A program made the position numbers and the translations under genes. The notes beneath the pieces are model-generated. The model made no database searches and was not told the origin of the DNA. It saw only the letters and a program-made list of their open reading frames with translations. Positions 1 to 7,053 of a DNA stretch of 10,569 bases are shown in pieces. Origin of the DNA: JBGYPP01 sp041838515 (GTDB taxonomy: Bacteria > Bacillota > Clostridia > Lachnospirales > Lachnospiraceae); contig JBGYPP010000064.1 of assembly GCA_041838515.1 (NCBI GenBank), positions 1 through 10,569 of the forward strand. Reading direction: 5' to 3'. Numbering within the stretch: position 1 is the first letter of the stretch; each line of letters starts with the position of its first letter.

Positions 1-1
1 A

Positions 2-730
2 TTTGGCTATAATTGCAAGGGAAAAATCCCCATAGCCGGCGGAGAGATACACTGCTTTCACCATTTTTCCCATGGCCAGGTATCCTTGGAGAGGGCCTAT
101 GCTCTCTCATGCAACAGCGCCTTTGCCTCCCTGGGCGGAGAGATGGGGGATTTCGTATGGGAAAAAGGCTTAAAGCAGCTATTCTTTGGCCAGAAATTGC
201 CTGGGGATCTGAATGCGGCCATCAGCCCCCTTCCCCCGGAGGAGATATCCCAGGCCCATGTCAAGGCCCAGGCCTCCATAGGCCAGGGGCCTATAGAACT
301 CAGTCCCCTGCATCTCCATCTGATTACCTGCGCCATAGCCAAGGATGGGGAATTGATGCAGCCCTATCTGCTGGAGGCTGTGGAGAGCGCCCAGGGCAGG
401 TTGGTAAAACAATTCACTCCCAAGGCCTACGGCAGGGTGTTTTCTGAAAAAATTGCCCTTCAGCTGCAAACGCTTATGGAGTCCGTCGCCGCCTCGGGTA
501 CGGGCAGGGGATTTAAGCCATTGGGAAAACCCGCCGCTGGAAAGACGGGATCTGCGGAATTTGACAAGGAAAAAAAGGCCAGCCATGCCTGGTTTAGCGG
601 ATATGCGCCGGCAGACGGGCCAGAGGTCTGCATCACCGTCCTTTTAGAAGAGGCCGGCAGCGGAGGTGAGTTGGCCGCCCCCTTGGCCAATGACTTTGCC
701 GAGAGGTATTTCGCGCTGTATGGAGAGTGA
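2..730 (+). CDS. Penicillin-binding protein, C-terminal transpeptidase part (partial at left edge)
   Basis: This is the C-terminal 242 residues of a class B type penicillin-binding protein, a D,D-transpeptidase that cross-links peptidoglycan outside the membrane. The frame is open from base 2, so the N-terminus, including the membrane anchor and the catalytic S-x-x-K motif, lies outside the window. Two of the three active-site motifs are visible: S-C-N at 107-115 inside the typical ALSCNSAFASLG context, and K-T-G at 542-550 followed by SAEF. The Cys/Gly-rich stretch before S-C-N and the HG just ahead of it resemble the PbpA/SpoVD/FtsI-like group. That group is often encoded next to ftsW/rodA, but the neighbour is not visible here. 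The gene ends at TGA 728-730, 78 bases before the next start, and a promoter sits in that gap, so the following genes need not depend on it. The exact subfamily (elongation, division or spore cortex) is not decided. Confidence 0.9.
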   Translation, partial: FGYNCKGKIPIAGGEIHCFHHFSHGQVSLERAYALSCNSAFASLGGEMGDFVWEKGLKQLFFGQKLPGDLNAAISPLPPEEISQAHVKAQASIGQGPIELSPLHLHLITCAIAKDGELMQPYLLEAVESAQGRLVKQFTPKAYGRVFSEKIALQLQTLMESVAASGTGRGFKPLGKPAAGKTGSAEFDKEKKASHAWFSGYAPADGPEVCITVLLEEAGSGGELAAPLANDFAERYFALYGE

Positions 731-739
731 TGTCTATGC

Positions 740-768
740 TTGTCATTCCCTCTCCTATGGAATATACT
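740..768 (+). promoter_or_regulatory. Sigma-A type promoter ahead of the NUDIX/ACP/LuxEC run
   Basis: A -35 box TTGTCA (740-745) and a -10 box TATACT (763-768) are separated by exactly 17 bases, and each matches the consensus in five of six positions. Transcription would start near 775, about 35 bases before the NUDIX start codon at 809. This makes the longer reading of the NUDIX gene (from ATG 740) unlikely, because that ATG lies in the -35 region. It also suggests that the genes downstream form a transcription unit of their own, distinct from the penicillin-binding protein gene. Confidence 0.6.
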
Positions 769-808
769 AATAATAGTGGCGGCAAATGGGTACAAAGGGG
801 ATTTGCAC

Positions 809-1273
809 ATGATAGAAGCGCTGAGTTGCGGAGGCGTGGTCATTTTTCGGGGCAAGGTCCTCCTCCTATACAAAAATTTCAAAAACCGGTACGAGGGCTG
901 GGTACTGCCCAAGGGCACGGTGGAGGTGGGGGAGGATTTGGAGCAGACCGCCCTGCGGGAGGTCTGGGAGGAGAGCGGAGCCAAGGCCACCATAGTCCAA
1001 TATATAGGCAAGAGCCAATACACCTTTGGCGCGCCCGGGCCGGAAGCCCTGGTGCAAAAAACCGTGCATTGGTATCTGATGGCTGCCCAGAGTTATTACA
1101 ACAAGCCCCAAAAGGAGGAGTTTTTCCTGGATTCCGGCTTTTACAAATACCATGAAGCCTGGCATTTGCTCAAATTCGCCAATGAAAGGACCATATTGGA
1201 AAAGGCCTATTCGGCCTACCGCAATGTGGATTATAAGGAAAAAAGCGTTTTTTTCGGGCCGGAAAGGCCTTGA
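809..1273 (+). CDS. NUDIX hydrolase
   Basis: This is a 154-residue protein with a complete NUDIX box (G-x5-E-x7-R-E-x-x-E-E-x-G), running from GTVEVG through REVWEESGA at roughly residues 36-58. Family members cleave nucleoside diphosphates linked to another moiety, such as nucleotide sugars, dinucleoside polyphosphates, ADP-ribose or damaged NTPs. The length and the GGVVIF opening strand fit the small Ap4A/Ap6A-like group, but the substrate cannot be read from the sequence. I chose ATG 809 over ATG 740 because AAAGGGG (794-800) is well spaced before it, the product then begins just ahead of the conserved first strand, and a promoter occupies 740-768. It lies 18 bases before the ACP gene and is probably first in that operon. 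It could have a housekeeping role unrelated to the acyl enzymes downstream, or it could clear a nucleotide by-product. Confidence 0.9.
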   Translation: MIEALSCGGVVIFRGKVLLLYKNFKNRYEGWVLPKGTVEVGEDLEQTALREVWEESGAKATIVQYIGKSQYTFGAPGPEALVQKTVHWYLMAAQSYYNKPQKEEFFLDSGFYKYHEAWHLLKFANERTILEKAYSAYRNVDYKEKSVFFGPERP

Positions 1274-1291
1274 ATGAAAAGGAGGATGCCT

Positions 1292-1522
1292 ATGAACGTT
1301 TATGAAGAAATAGTCGGCATTATCGCCAGGGTGCTGGAGGTGGACAGCGGCAGTCTGAGCGAGGACACGGCCATAGGAGATATACCCGCCTGGGATTCCC
1401 TGCGGCATTTGCAGATCATCGCAGAGGTGGAAAAGCATTTCTCCCTGCGATTTACGCCGGATGTTTTGATGGATATGGAGGATGTGGGGGATATAACGGC
1501 AGCTGTCCAGGAGAGGATCTAA
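1292..1522 (+). CDS. Acyl carrier protein (stand-alone phosphopantetheine-binding domain)
   Basis: This is a 76-residue acidic protein of classic carrier-protein size. The motif AWDSLRHLQ places the phosphopantetheine-accepting serine at residue 36, followed by the usual helix-2 region (IIAEVEKHF). As a holo-protein it would carry an acyl group as a thioester. I chose ATG 1292 over in-frame ATGs at 1274 and 1286 because AAAAGGAGG (1277-1285) is the ribosome binding site and would otherwise be coding. It resembles the discrete carriers paired with AMP ligases in envelope or secondary-metabolite clusters more than the housekeeping AcpP, which normally has a DSLD motif and sits among fab genes. 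Only three bases separate its stop from the ligase start, which points to translational coupling and to the ligase as its loading enzyme. No ketosynthase or acyltransferase gene is nearby. Confidence 0.92.
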   Translation: MNVYEEIVGIIARVLEVDSGSLSEDTAIGDIPAWDSLRHLQIIAEVEKHFSLRFTPDVLMDMEDVGDITAAVQERI

Positions 1523-1525
1523 GCC

Positions 1526-3013
1526 ATGGATCATGTACAAAGCATAGCCGGACGGGTGCTGGAATGGGGAAGCATCCAGCCGGACAAAACGGCGCTGACA
1601 GACGGAAAATCCTCCATGAGCTATGGGGAATTGGCGAAGAATATCCTCTGCGCCGCCAGGACGTTGTCGGAGAATTACGGCTTACAGCCGGGGGACAGGC
1701 TGGCCGTGGCGGCGGACAAACACCTATTCTTTCCTCCTCTTTACTTCGGCTGCCATATGCTGGGAGTTACCGTTTTGCCTCTGGCTCCGGATACCAATCC
1801 CCGCCGCCTGGAATTTATTTGCGGGCAGACCCGGCCGGCCCTGGCCATAGGCTTTGACCGGACACTGCTGCCGGCGCTGGGGCAGACCAGACATCTTAGC
1901 TGGGAGGAAATCCAGGACGCATTGGCCGCAAATAGCCCTTTGGAGCAGGTAAAGGCTCCGGACCAGACCCAGGTCGCAGACATACTCTTTACCACAGGCA
2001 CCACCGGCCAGCCCAAGGGAGTTCCTCTGACCCAGGCCAACATATGGGCTGCGGCGGGAAATATCAACGGATATATACAAAATCAGTCCGTGGATACGGA
2101 AATCATGGTACTTCCCCTGTCCCACTCCTTTGGCCTGGGCCGTATGCGCTGCGCGCTGTCCAATGGGCAGAAACTGGTGCTTCTGGGCAGCCTGGCCTCG
2201 GTAAAGCGTTTCTTCCGACTGTTAGAACAGGAGGAGGCTCATGGTTTTGGCATAGTGCCGGCCGGATGGGCCTGGCTGCAAAAAGCCAGCGGCGACAGAT
2301 TGGGGGATTTTGCCGGGCAATTGCGCTATGTGGAACTGGGATCCTCCCCCATGCCCATAGAGGAGAAACAAAAACTGGCCGCACTGCTGCCCCACACCCG
2401 TATCTGTATGCACTATGGGCTGACGGAGGCCTCCCGCAGCGCCTTTTTGGATTTTCACAGGGATGGTTCTGACCTGGGCAGTCTGGGCCGGGCAACGCCG
2501 GGTATGGATATACGCCTGTTGGATGAGGATGGACAGCCGGTTCCGGAGGGGGAGGCTGGGGAGATCTGCGTTTCCGGCAAGGCGGTTATGGGCGGATATT
2601 ACGCCTTGCAGCCGGAGGAAAATGCCCGGCATTATTTTGGCAAGTATTTCCGCACCGGAGATATGGCAGTCAGCCGGCCGGGCGCATATCTGTATATGGT
2701 CAGCCGCAAAAAGGAAATGATCAATGTGGGCGGCAAAAAGGTCAGCCCCCTGGAAGTGGAGGAGGCGCTGGCCCGACAAGCCGGAGTAGAGGACTGCGCC
2801 TGCGTGGCCATGGAGGATCCCGAGGGCATATTGGGTGAAGTGGTCAAGGCCTTTATCGTGCCTACGCCGGGCGCAACCTTGGATTTTGGCCAGTTGAGCG
2901 CCGCTCTGGCCAGGGATTTGGAGTTTTATAAGATACCCGCTGCCTATGCCCTGTTGGATTCCATACCCAAGACGGCCTCCGGCAAGGTACAACGCCTATC
3001 CCTTAGACAATAA
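1526..3013 (+). CDS. AMP-forming acyl ligase (ANL superfamily), likely loads the neighbouring ACP
   Basis: This 495-residue adenylate-forming enzyme would activate a carboxylic acid as acyl-AMP with ATP and pass it to a thiol, either the ACP arm or CoA. The core motifs are in order: the P-loop-like FTTGTTGQPKG at residues 155-165, YGLTE at 297-301, the RTGD aspartate at 379, and the C-terminal PKTASGKVQR with the catalytic lysine at 487. The small C-terminal domain is complete, so both half-reactions should be possible. The length is closer to DltA-like and acyl-CoA synthetase-like enzymes than to the longer fatty acyl-AMP ligases, but I cannot assign a substrate. The start codon ATG 1526 follows AGGAGAGGA (1509-1517), which lies within the end of the ACP gene. 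Direct adjacency to a free-standing ACP makes carrier-protein loading the simplest role; an acyl-CoA ligase is the main alternative. Confidence 0.9.
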   Translation: MDHVQSIAGRVLEWGSIQPDKTALTDGKSSMSYGELAKNILCAARTLSENYGLQPGDRLAVAADKHLFFPPLYFGCHMLGVTVLPLAPDTNPRRLEFICGQTRPALAIGFDRTLLPALGQTRHLSWEEIQDALAANSPLEQVKAPDQTQVADILFTTGTTGQPKGVPLTQANIWAAAGNINGYIQNQSVDTEIMVLPLSHSFGLGRMRCALSNGQKLVLLGSLASVKRFFRLLEQEEAHGFGIVPAGWAWLQKASGDRLGDFAGQLRYVELGSSPMPIEEKQKLAALLPHTRICMHYGLTEASRSAFLDFHRDGSDLGSLGRATPGMDIRLLDEDGQPVPEGEAGEICVSGKAVMGGYYALQPEENARHYFGKYFRTGDMAVSRPGAYLYMVSRKKEMINVGGKKVSPLEVEEALARQAGVEDCACVAMEDPEGILGEVVKAFIVPTPGATLDFGQLSAALARDLEFYKIPAAYALLDSIPKTASGKVQRLSLRQ

Positions 3014-3042
3014 AAACCTAGGGACTGGAGAAAGGATGGCCT

Positions 3043-4191
3043 ATGTGGCAGCCTCAGGGCATTTATGCCAATCTACTGTTAAAATCTTCCACCATATTCA
3101 GTGGTGCGGGGGCGGTGCGGGGATTGTCCAATTTTCCCGGCAGCCGTTTTGCCATACTGTACGGCAGCGGCGCAGGCAGCGACCTGCTGGACAGCATAAG
3201 ACTGGTTCTCAAGGACCGCAGCCTACTTTTTTTGCCCAAGAAAACCCTGGGAGAGCCTACATTGGAGGAGGCCAGGGCCTATCTGCGCTCTCTTGAGGAA
3301 TTTCACCCGGATGTCATTTTTGCCATAGGCGGCGGATCTCTGATGGATATGGCAAAATTGTGCCGTATTCTCTATGAATTTCCCTATTGGACCGGAGGCT
3401 CCGTACTGGCTCCCGGCCTGGCTTTTAAGACCCGTTTTGTGGCCATGCCCACGCTGCCCGGCTCCGGAGCCGAGGCCTCCAGCGCAGCCGTATATACGGA
3501 GGGGGAGAGTAAAAATAAACGCTTTTTCGTACACCAAGGCTTGATACCCGATGTGGTGCTGCTTGACCCCGGCCTGCTGTCCGGGCTGCCTCGCCAGACC
3601 CTGGCCCTGGGCGCCTGCGATATATTGGGCCATGTGGTGGAGAGTTTTGTATCCGTTCACGCCCATGCGCTGACCAGGGAAATCTGCGCCCAGGCCCTGT
3701 CCATCACCCGCAGCCTTTGGGACAACACCGCAGCCTTAGAAGAGGATGAGGGACGGCTGAGGCTTTTATACGCCTCCTACCTGGGCGGTGTGGCCCAAAA
3801 CCACTGTCTGGTGGGCATCACCCATGCGCTGGCGCACCAAATAGCCGGAGACGGATACTCCCATGCCAGGGCTGTGGGGCTTTTGCTGCCCTTTGGCATA
3901 GAGGCCAACCGCTGCCATGGGGATACGGATGCACTATATGCCCGCCTGGCTGTCATGGCGAATTTTCCAGATTTTGCCGCCTTTTGGTCCTTTATACTGG
4001 ATATTACTGCTCCCCTGCGCGCCCAGGATCAGGGCCGCATTTGGAAATTGCTGGAAAATAAGACCCGGAATTTCGATTTTTTCCGAGATTTGTCCATGGA
4101 TGCCGGAGGCAAGGGCAATCCCGTACCCCTGGAGAGGGGCTGGATATTGGAGAGTATGCGCAGGTGGCAGGAGGAACATTTGTATGTATGA
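3043..4191 (+). CDS. Iron-containing (group III) alcohol dehydrogenase
   Basis: This 382-residue protein is of normal length for the Fe-ADH family, which interconverts aldehydes and alcohols with NAD(P)(H). The nucleotide-binding signature GGGSLMDMAK is at residues 96-105. The expected metal ligands are present: D193 and H197 in the DILGH segment, H261 in GITHALAH, and H274 in YSHAR. The gap between the last two histidines is one residue shorter than in FucO, and H265 occupies the extra conserved histidine position. The conserved PGSGAEAS segment is also visible. The start ATG 3043 follows GAAAGGA (3030-3036). It lies 29 bases after the ligase and overlaps the start of the LuxE-LuxC gene by 8 bases. 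That position suggests it handles the aldehyde made by the LuxC domain. Direction of reaction and chain length are unknown. Confidence 0.92.
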   Translation: MWQPQGIYANLLLKSSTIFSGAGAVRGLSNFPGSRFAILYGSGAGSDLLDSIRLVLKDRSLLFLPKKTLGEPTLEEARAYLRSLEEFHPDVIFAIGGGSLMDMAKLCRILYEFPYWTGGSVLAPGLAFKTRFVAMPTLPGSGAEASSAAVYTEGESKNKRFFVHQGLIPDVVLLDPGLLSGLPRQTLALGACDILGHVVESFVSVHAHALTREICAQALSITRSLWDNTAALEEDEGRLRLLYASYLGGVAQNHCLVGITHALAHQIAGDGYSHARAVGLLLPFGIEANRCHGDTDALYARLAVMANFPDFAAFWSFILDITAPLRAQDQGRIWKLLENKTRNFDFFRDLSMDAGGKGNPVPLERGWILESMRRWQEEHLYV

Positions 4192-6676
4192 CGCTTCCAA
4201 GACGGAGGCTTTGCTGGCCAAAGCCCCCTATGACGGCTCGGGGGAGGAAATTTTTCTGGATGCGCTGCTGGAGGAGCTGGCATTCCACTACGACAATATA
4301 GAGGCATATAAAAATTTCTGTCAAAAAAAAGGCTTTGATCCCTATCATTTCTCGGGAACATTAGAAGATATACCCTATTTACAGACAGCCGTTTTTAAGG
4401 AATTGGGCGGCAGCCTTTCCTCCGTGCCTGCAGAGGACATCTCTTTGACCCTCCAGTCCTCAGCCACCTCCGGGCAGCCCAGCCAAGTGGCCGTGGACAA
4501 GATCACTTCCAAAAGGCAGGCCAAGGCCATGGTCAAGGTGGTGGGAGATGTGCTGGGCAATGACCGCCGTCCTTTTTTGGTAATGGACATGGATCCCAGG
4601 TTGGGCTTTGGAAAATACCTGGGCGCGCGGTATGCCGCCGTCAGCGGTTATCTGCGATTTGCCACAGAAGCGTGCTTTTTTCTCAAAATAAGAGAGGATG
4701 GGGAGTTTTATTTCGACCAGGATGCCATCAGCGCCTTTGTCCGAAATCTATCCCCCCATGAACCGGCTGTGGTTTTTGGCTTTACCTATATACTCTATGC
4801 CCAGGTGCTGCGCCTGCCGGAGGCTGCGGCCGCCCAGGCTCCGCTATGGCCTCTGCCCCCGGGTTCCAAGGTCATACACATAGGCGGCTGGAAGAAATTG
4901 GAGGGGGAGAAGGTTTCCAAAAAGACCTTTAACCAACTCTGCGCCCGGGTCTTTGGCATACAGGAACAGGATGTGGTGGACATCTATGGCTTCACAGAGC
5001 AAATGGGGCTGAATTACCCGGACTGCCCCTGCGGATACAAGCATCTGCCCGCTTATGCGAAGCTGATCGTCCGCCATCCCGCCACAAAGGAGCCTTTGCC
5101 GGATGGAGAGGAGGGCATGCTGGAATTTTTGACCCCTCTGCCCCATTCCTATCCCGGTAATGCCGTTCTGACAGACGATCTGGGCTGCAAGGCGCCGCCG
5201 GAGATCCCTGCCTGCCCCCACAGGGCAGGGGATCGTTTCCTGGTCAAGGGCCGGCTGAAGAAAGCCGAAACCAGGGGCTGCGGGGATATACTCTCCCAAA
5301 AACTCTTCGGTCCCAAGTCTTCTGCGCCGGTGGGTCTGGACGAGGGCCTGCGGCTGTGGTATGCCGGCAGGCCTTATGAGGGCGAGAAGGAACTGGGGGA
5401 GGTCCCCCGGCTGGAGGCGCTGGGCCGGATTTTGCGGGAAAAGGGCTCCTGGCTGCTGGAGCAGCCCATGGATGCGCTTATAGGGCTGATCTCCCATGTG
5501 GCAAAAAAATGGGAAAATCCCCCGGCCGGATCCCGTCTGGACGGATTGCAGCAAAAGGGTCTGGGCTTCTTGGCCTCCTGGTGCAAAGGAGAGCATTTGC
5601 AGGCTTGCATGACCCAGGGCCTACTGGGCAACCGCCTGCACACGGACGGGTTTATTCCCTGTCAGGAGGGCACGGTGCAAAGCCAGATGGCCCTGCCCAG
5701 GGGCTTGGTCTGCCATTGGCTGGCTGGCAATGTGCAGGTACTGGGCATGTTTGTCCTGATTCAGTCCATACTGACCAAGAATTTTAATATACTCAAAATT
5801 TCCTCCAGAGATGACGGAATCTTTTCTGCTTTGTTGGACAGCTTCTCCGGTGAGAGTTATACCACTCCCGGAGGGTATACCATAGAGGGGGATGCCCTGC
5901 TGGAAACCGTAGGCCTGGTATATTTTGGCCATGGACGGAGGGATCTGGCCGCTGCTCTCTCGGCCATGGCGGATGTCCGCATAGCCTGGGGAGGCAGAGA
6001 GGCTGTGGAGGCCGTCTGCTCTTACCCGGCCGCCTATGATTGTCAAACCGTTGTCATGGGACCTAAATTGTCGTTCTCTCTGATATCCAGAGAGGCCTTG
6101 CAGGATGAGCGCAAGGCGGCCAAATTGGCCCGCCGTCTGGCTGTGGATGCCAGCGTATTTGACCAGGAGGGCTGCGCCAGCCCCCACAATGTCTTTATTG
6201 AGGAGGGTGGCGCCATTTCTCCGGAGAAATTCTTTCAGCTGCTGGCCCAGGGTATGGACAAGACAGCCCTACAGCTGCCCCCCGGGGAAATGCCGCCGGA
6301 GATGGCGGCCCAGGTGCACAACGCCAGGGGATTGTATGATTTTACAGGACAAGTACTGGGCGGGGAGGATCTCTCCTGGACCCTGCTCTGGGACCGGGCG
6401 CTAAGGCTCTCACCTCCCGTCTATGGGCGGGTCTTGCACATACACCCCATAGGGGATATGATGGAGGCCATACCCCTGGTACACCGGGATATACAGAGCA
6501 TAGGCCTAGCCGCCAGCGGCCATAGGGCGGAGGCCTTTGCCAAAGCTGCCGCCGCCAGAGGGGCTGTACGTTTTCCGGCCATAGGCCGTATGCTCAATTT
6601 TGATTCCCCCTGGGATGGCATGTATGTGACCGAAAGGCTGGTACGCTGGGTCCGTCTGGGAGGGCCCTTAGTATAG
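4184..6676 (+). CDS. LuxE-LuxC fusion: acyl-protein synthetase joined to acyl reductase
   Basis: This 830-residue protein has two recognisable halves. Residues 1 to about 375 resemble LuxE acyl-protein synthetase: SSATSGQPS at 92-100 (ATP-binding-like), DIYGFTEQ at 266-273, a CPCGYKHLPAYA segment, and RGCGDILSQ with a cysteine at 366. That cysteine is close to where the acylated Cys364 of Photobacterium LuxE lies. Residues from about 388 to 830 resemble LuxC acyl reductase of the aldehyde dehydrogenase superfamily: LAGNVQVLG around 513-521, LTKNFNILKISSRD, and DQEGCASPHNVF with the presumed catalytic cysteine at 664. In LuxCDE systems LuxE activates a fatty acid and hands it to LuxC, which reduces it to the aldehyde with NADPH; here the two are one chain. 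I chose ATG 4184 because AGGAGG (4169-4174) precedes it and the LuxE homology starts soon after; the frame stays open back to 3917 only as overlap with the ADH gene. No luciferase or LuxD gene is present. Confidence 0.9.
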   Translation: MYDASKTEALLAKAPYDGSGEEIFLDALLEELAFHYDNIEAYKNFCQKKGFDPYHFSGTLEDIPYLQTAVFKELGGSLSSVPAEDISLTLQSSATSGQPSQVAVDKITSKRQAKAMVKVVGDVLGNDRRPFLVMDMDPRLGFGKYLGARYAAVSGYLRFATEACFFLKIREDGEFYFDQDAISAFVRNLSPHEPAVVFGFTYILYAQVLRLPEAAAAQAPLWPLPPGSKVIHIGGWKKLEGEKVSKKTFNQLCARVFGIQEQDVVDIYGFTEQMGLNYPDCPCGYKHLPAYAKLIVRHPATKEPLPDGEEGMLEFLTPLPHSYPGNAVLTDDLGCKAPPEIPACPHRAGDRFLVKGRLKKAETRGCGDILSQKLFGPKSSAPVGLDEGLRLWYAGRPYEGEKELGEVPRLEALGRILREKGSWLLEQPMDALIGLISHVAKKWENPPAGSRLDGLQQKGLGFLASWCKGEHLQACMTQGLLGNRLHTDGFIPCQEGTVQSQMALPRGLVCHWLAGNVQVLGMFVLIQSILTKNFNILKISSRDDGIFSALLDSFSGESYTTPGGYTIEGDALLETVGLVYFGHGRRDLAAALSAMADVRIAWGGREAVEAVCSYPAAYDCQTVVMGPKLSFSLISREALQDERKAAKLARRLAVDASVFDQEGCASPHNVFIEEGGAISPEKFFQLLAQGMDKTALQLPPGEMPPEMAAQVHNARGLYDFTGQVLGGEDLSWTLLWDRALRLSPPVYGRVLHIHPIGDMMEAIPLVHRDIQSIGLAASGHRAEAFAKAAAARGAVRFPAIGRMLNFDSPWDGMYVTERLVRWVRLGGPLV

Positions 6677-6687
6677 ACGGAGGACAT

Positions 6688-7053
6688 ATGGCCGGAAGCG
6701 ACAGGCTGCCCGAATGGATTTTACATACAAAACTGTATCTGCCCCCAGAGGCAAAGCGGGAGCATTGGGCCGGTTTGCTGGCCAAGTGGGAGAGGGGGGA
6801 GCGGCCCGGCCAGTGCTATCTTTTCTGCCATGGCTGGCTGGGTTCACCGGAGTTGTGGTCCTGTGCCCATCTGAGTCTTTTGTCCGGTTATGGTTCTGTC
6901 TATGTGGCGGGCTGGGCCTGGGGCCGGGAGGCAGCCTGGGCCCTGGTGGAAGCCGCCGCCGCCGATTGTGTGGCTCAGAGGGGTGATGGGCGGCTAAAGG
7001 AGTTTTTCCATGATCAATTGCGCAATATCCGTCCGCTGGATGGAGATTGTTAA
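6688..7053 (+). CDS. Small unrecognised protein (121 aa)
   Basis: I do not recognise this protein. It has a clear ribosome binding site (GGAGG at 6679-6683) before ATG 6688 and starts 11 bases after the LuxE-LuxC stop, so it is probably co-transcribed. The product is rich in Trp, Gly and Ala, with a hydrophobic middle (roughly residues 43-85, including CYLFCHGW and VYVAGWAWG) that is too broken by polar residues to be a confident membrane helix. There is no signal peptide and no known catalytic motif. Its end overlaps the next gene by 44 bases in a different frame, and the ribosome binding site of that gene lies inside it. It could be a lineage-specific accessory to the acyl-reduction module or belong with the sporulation pair that follows. 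It could also be the eroded remnant of a larger gene. Confidence 0.6.
   Translation: MAGSDRLPEWILHTKLYLPPEAKREHWAGLLAKWERGERPGQCYLFCHGWLGSPELWSCAHLSLLSGYGSVYVAGWAWGREAAWALVEAAAADCVAQRGDGRLKEFFHDQLRNIRPLDGDC

Noticed and set aside
2222..2992. Long open frame on the - strand (256 codons) across the ligase gene, and a similar one at 4844-5596 across the LuxE-LuxC gene.
   Set aside because: Both are antisense to genes with clear family motifs, their products have no recognisable domains, and long antisense frames are expected with this GC-rich codon use.
3917..4183. Upstream extension of the LuxE-LuxC reading frame to ATG 3917 (919 residues).
   Set aside because: This part only overlaps the alcohol dehydrogenase gene in another frame, shows no LuxE similarity, and ATG 4184 has a good AGGAGG site.
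1292..6676. Bioluminescence (lux) operon because of LuxC- and LuxE-like domains.
   Set aside because: There are no LuxA, LuxB or LuxD genes, and the surrounding ACP, ligase and alcohol dehydrogenase point to acid reduction instead.
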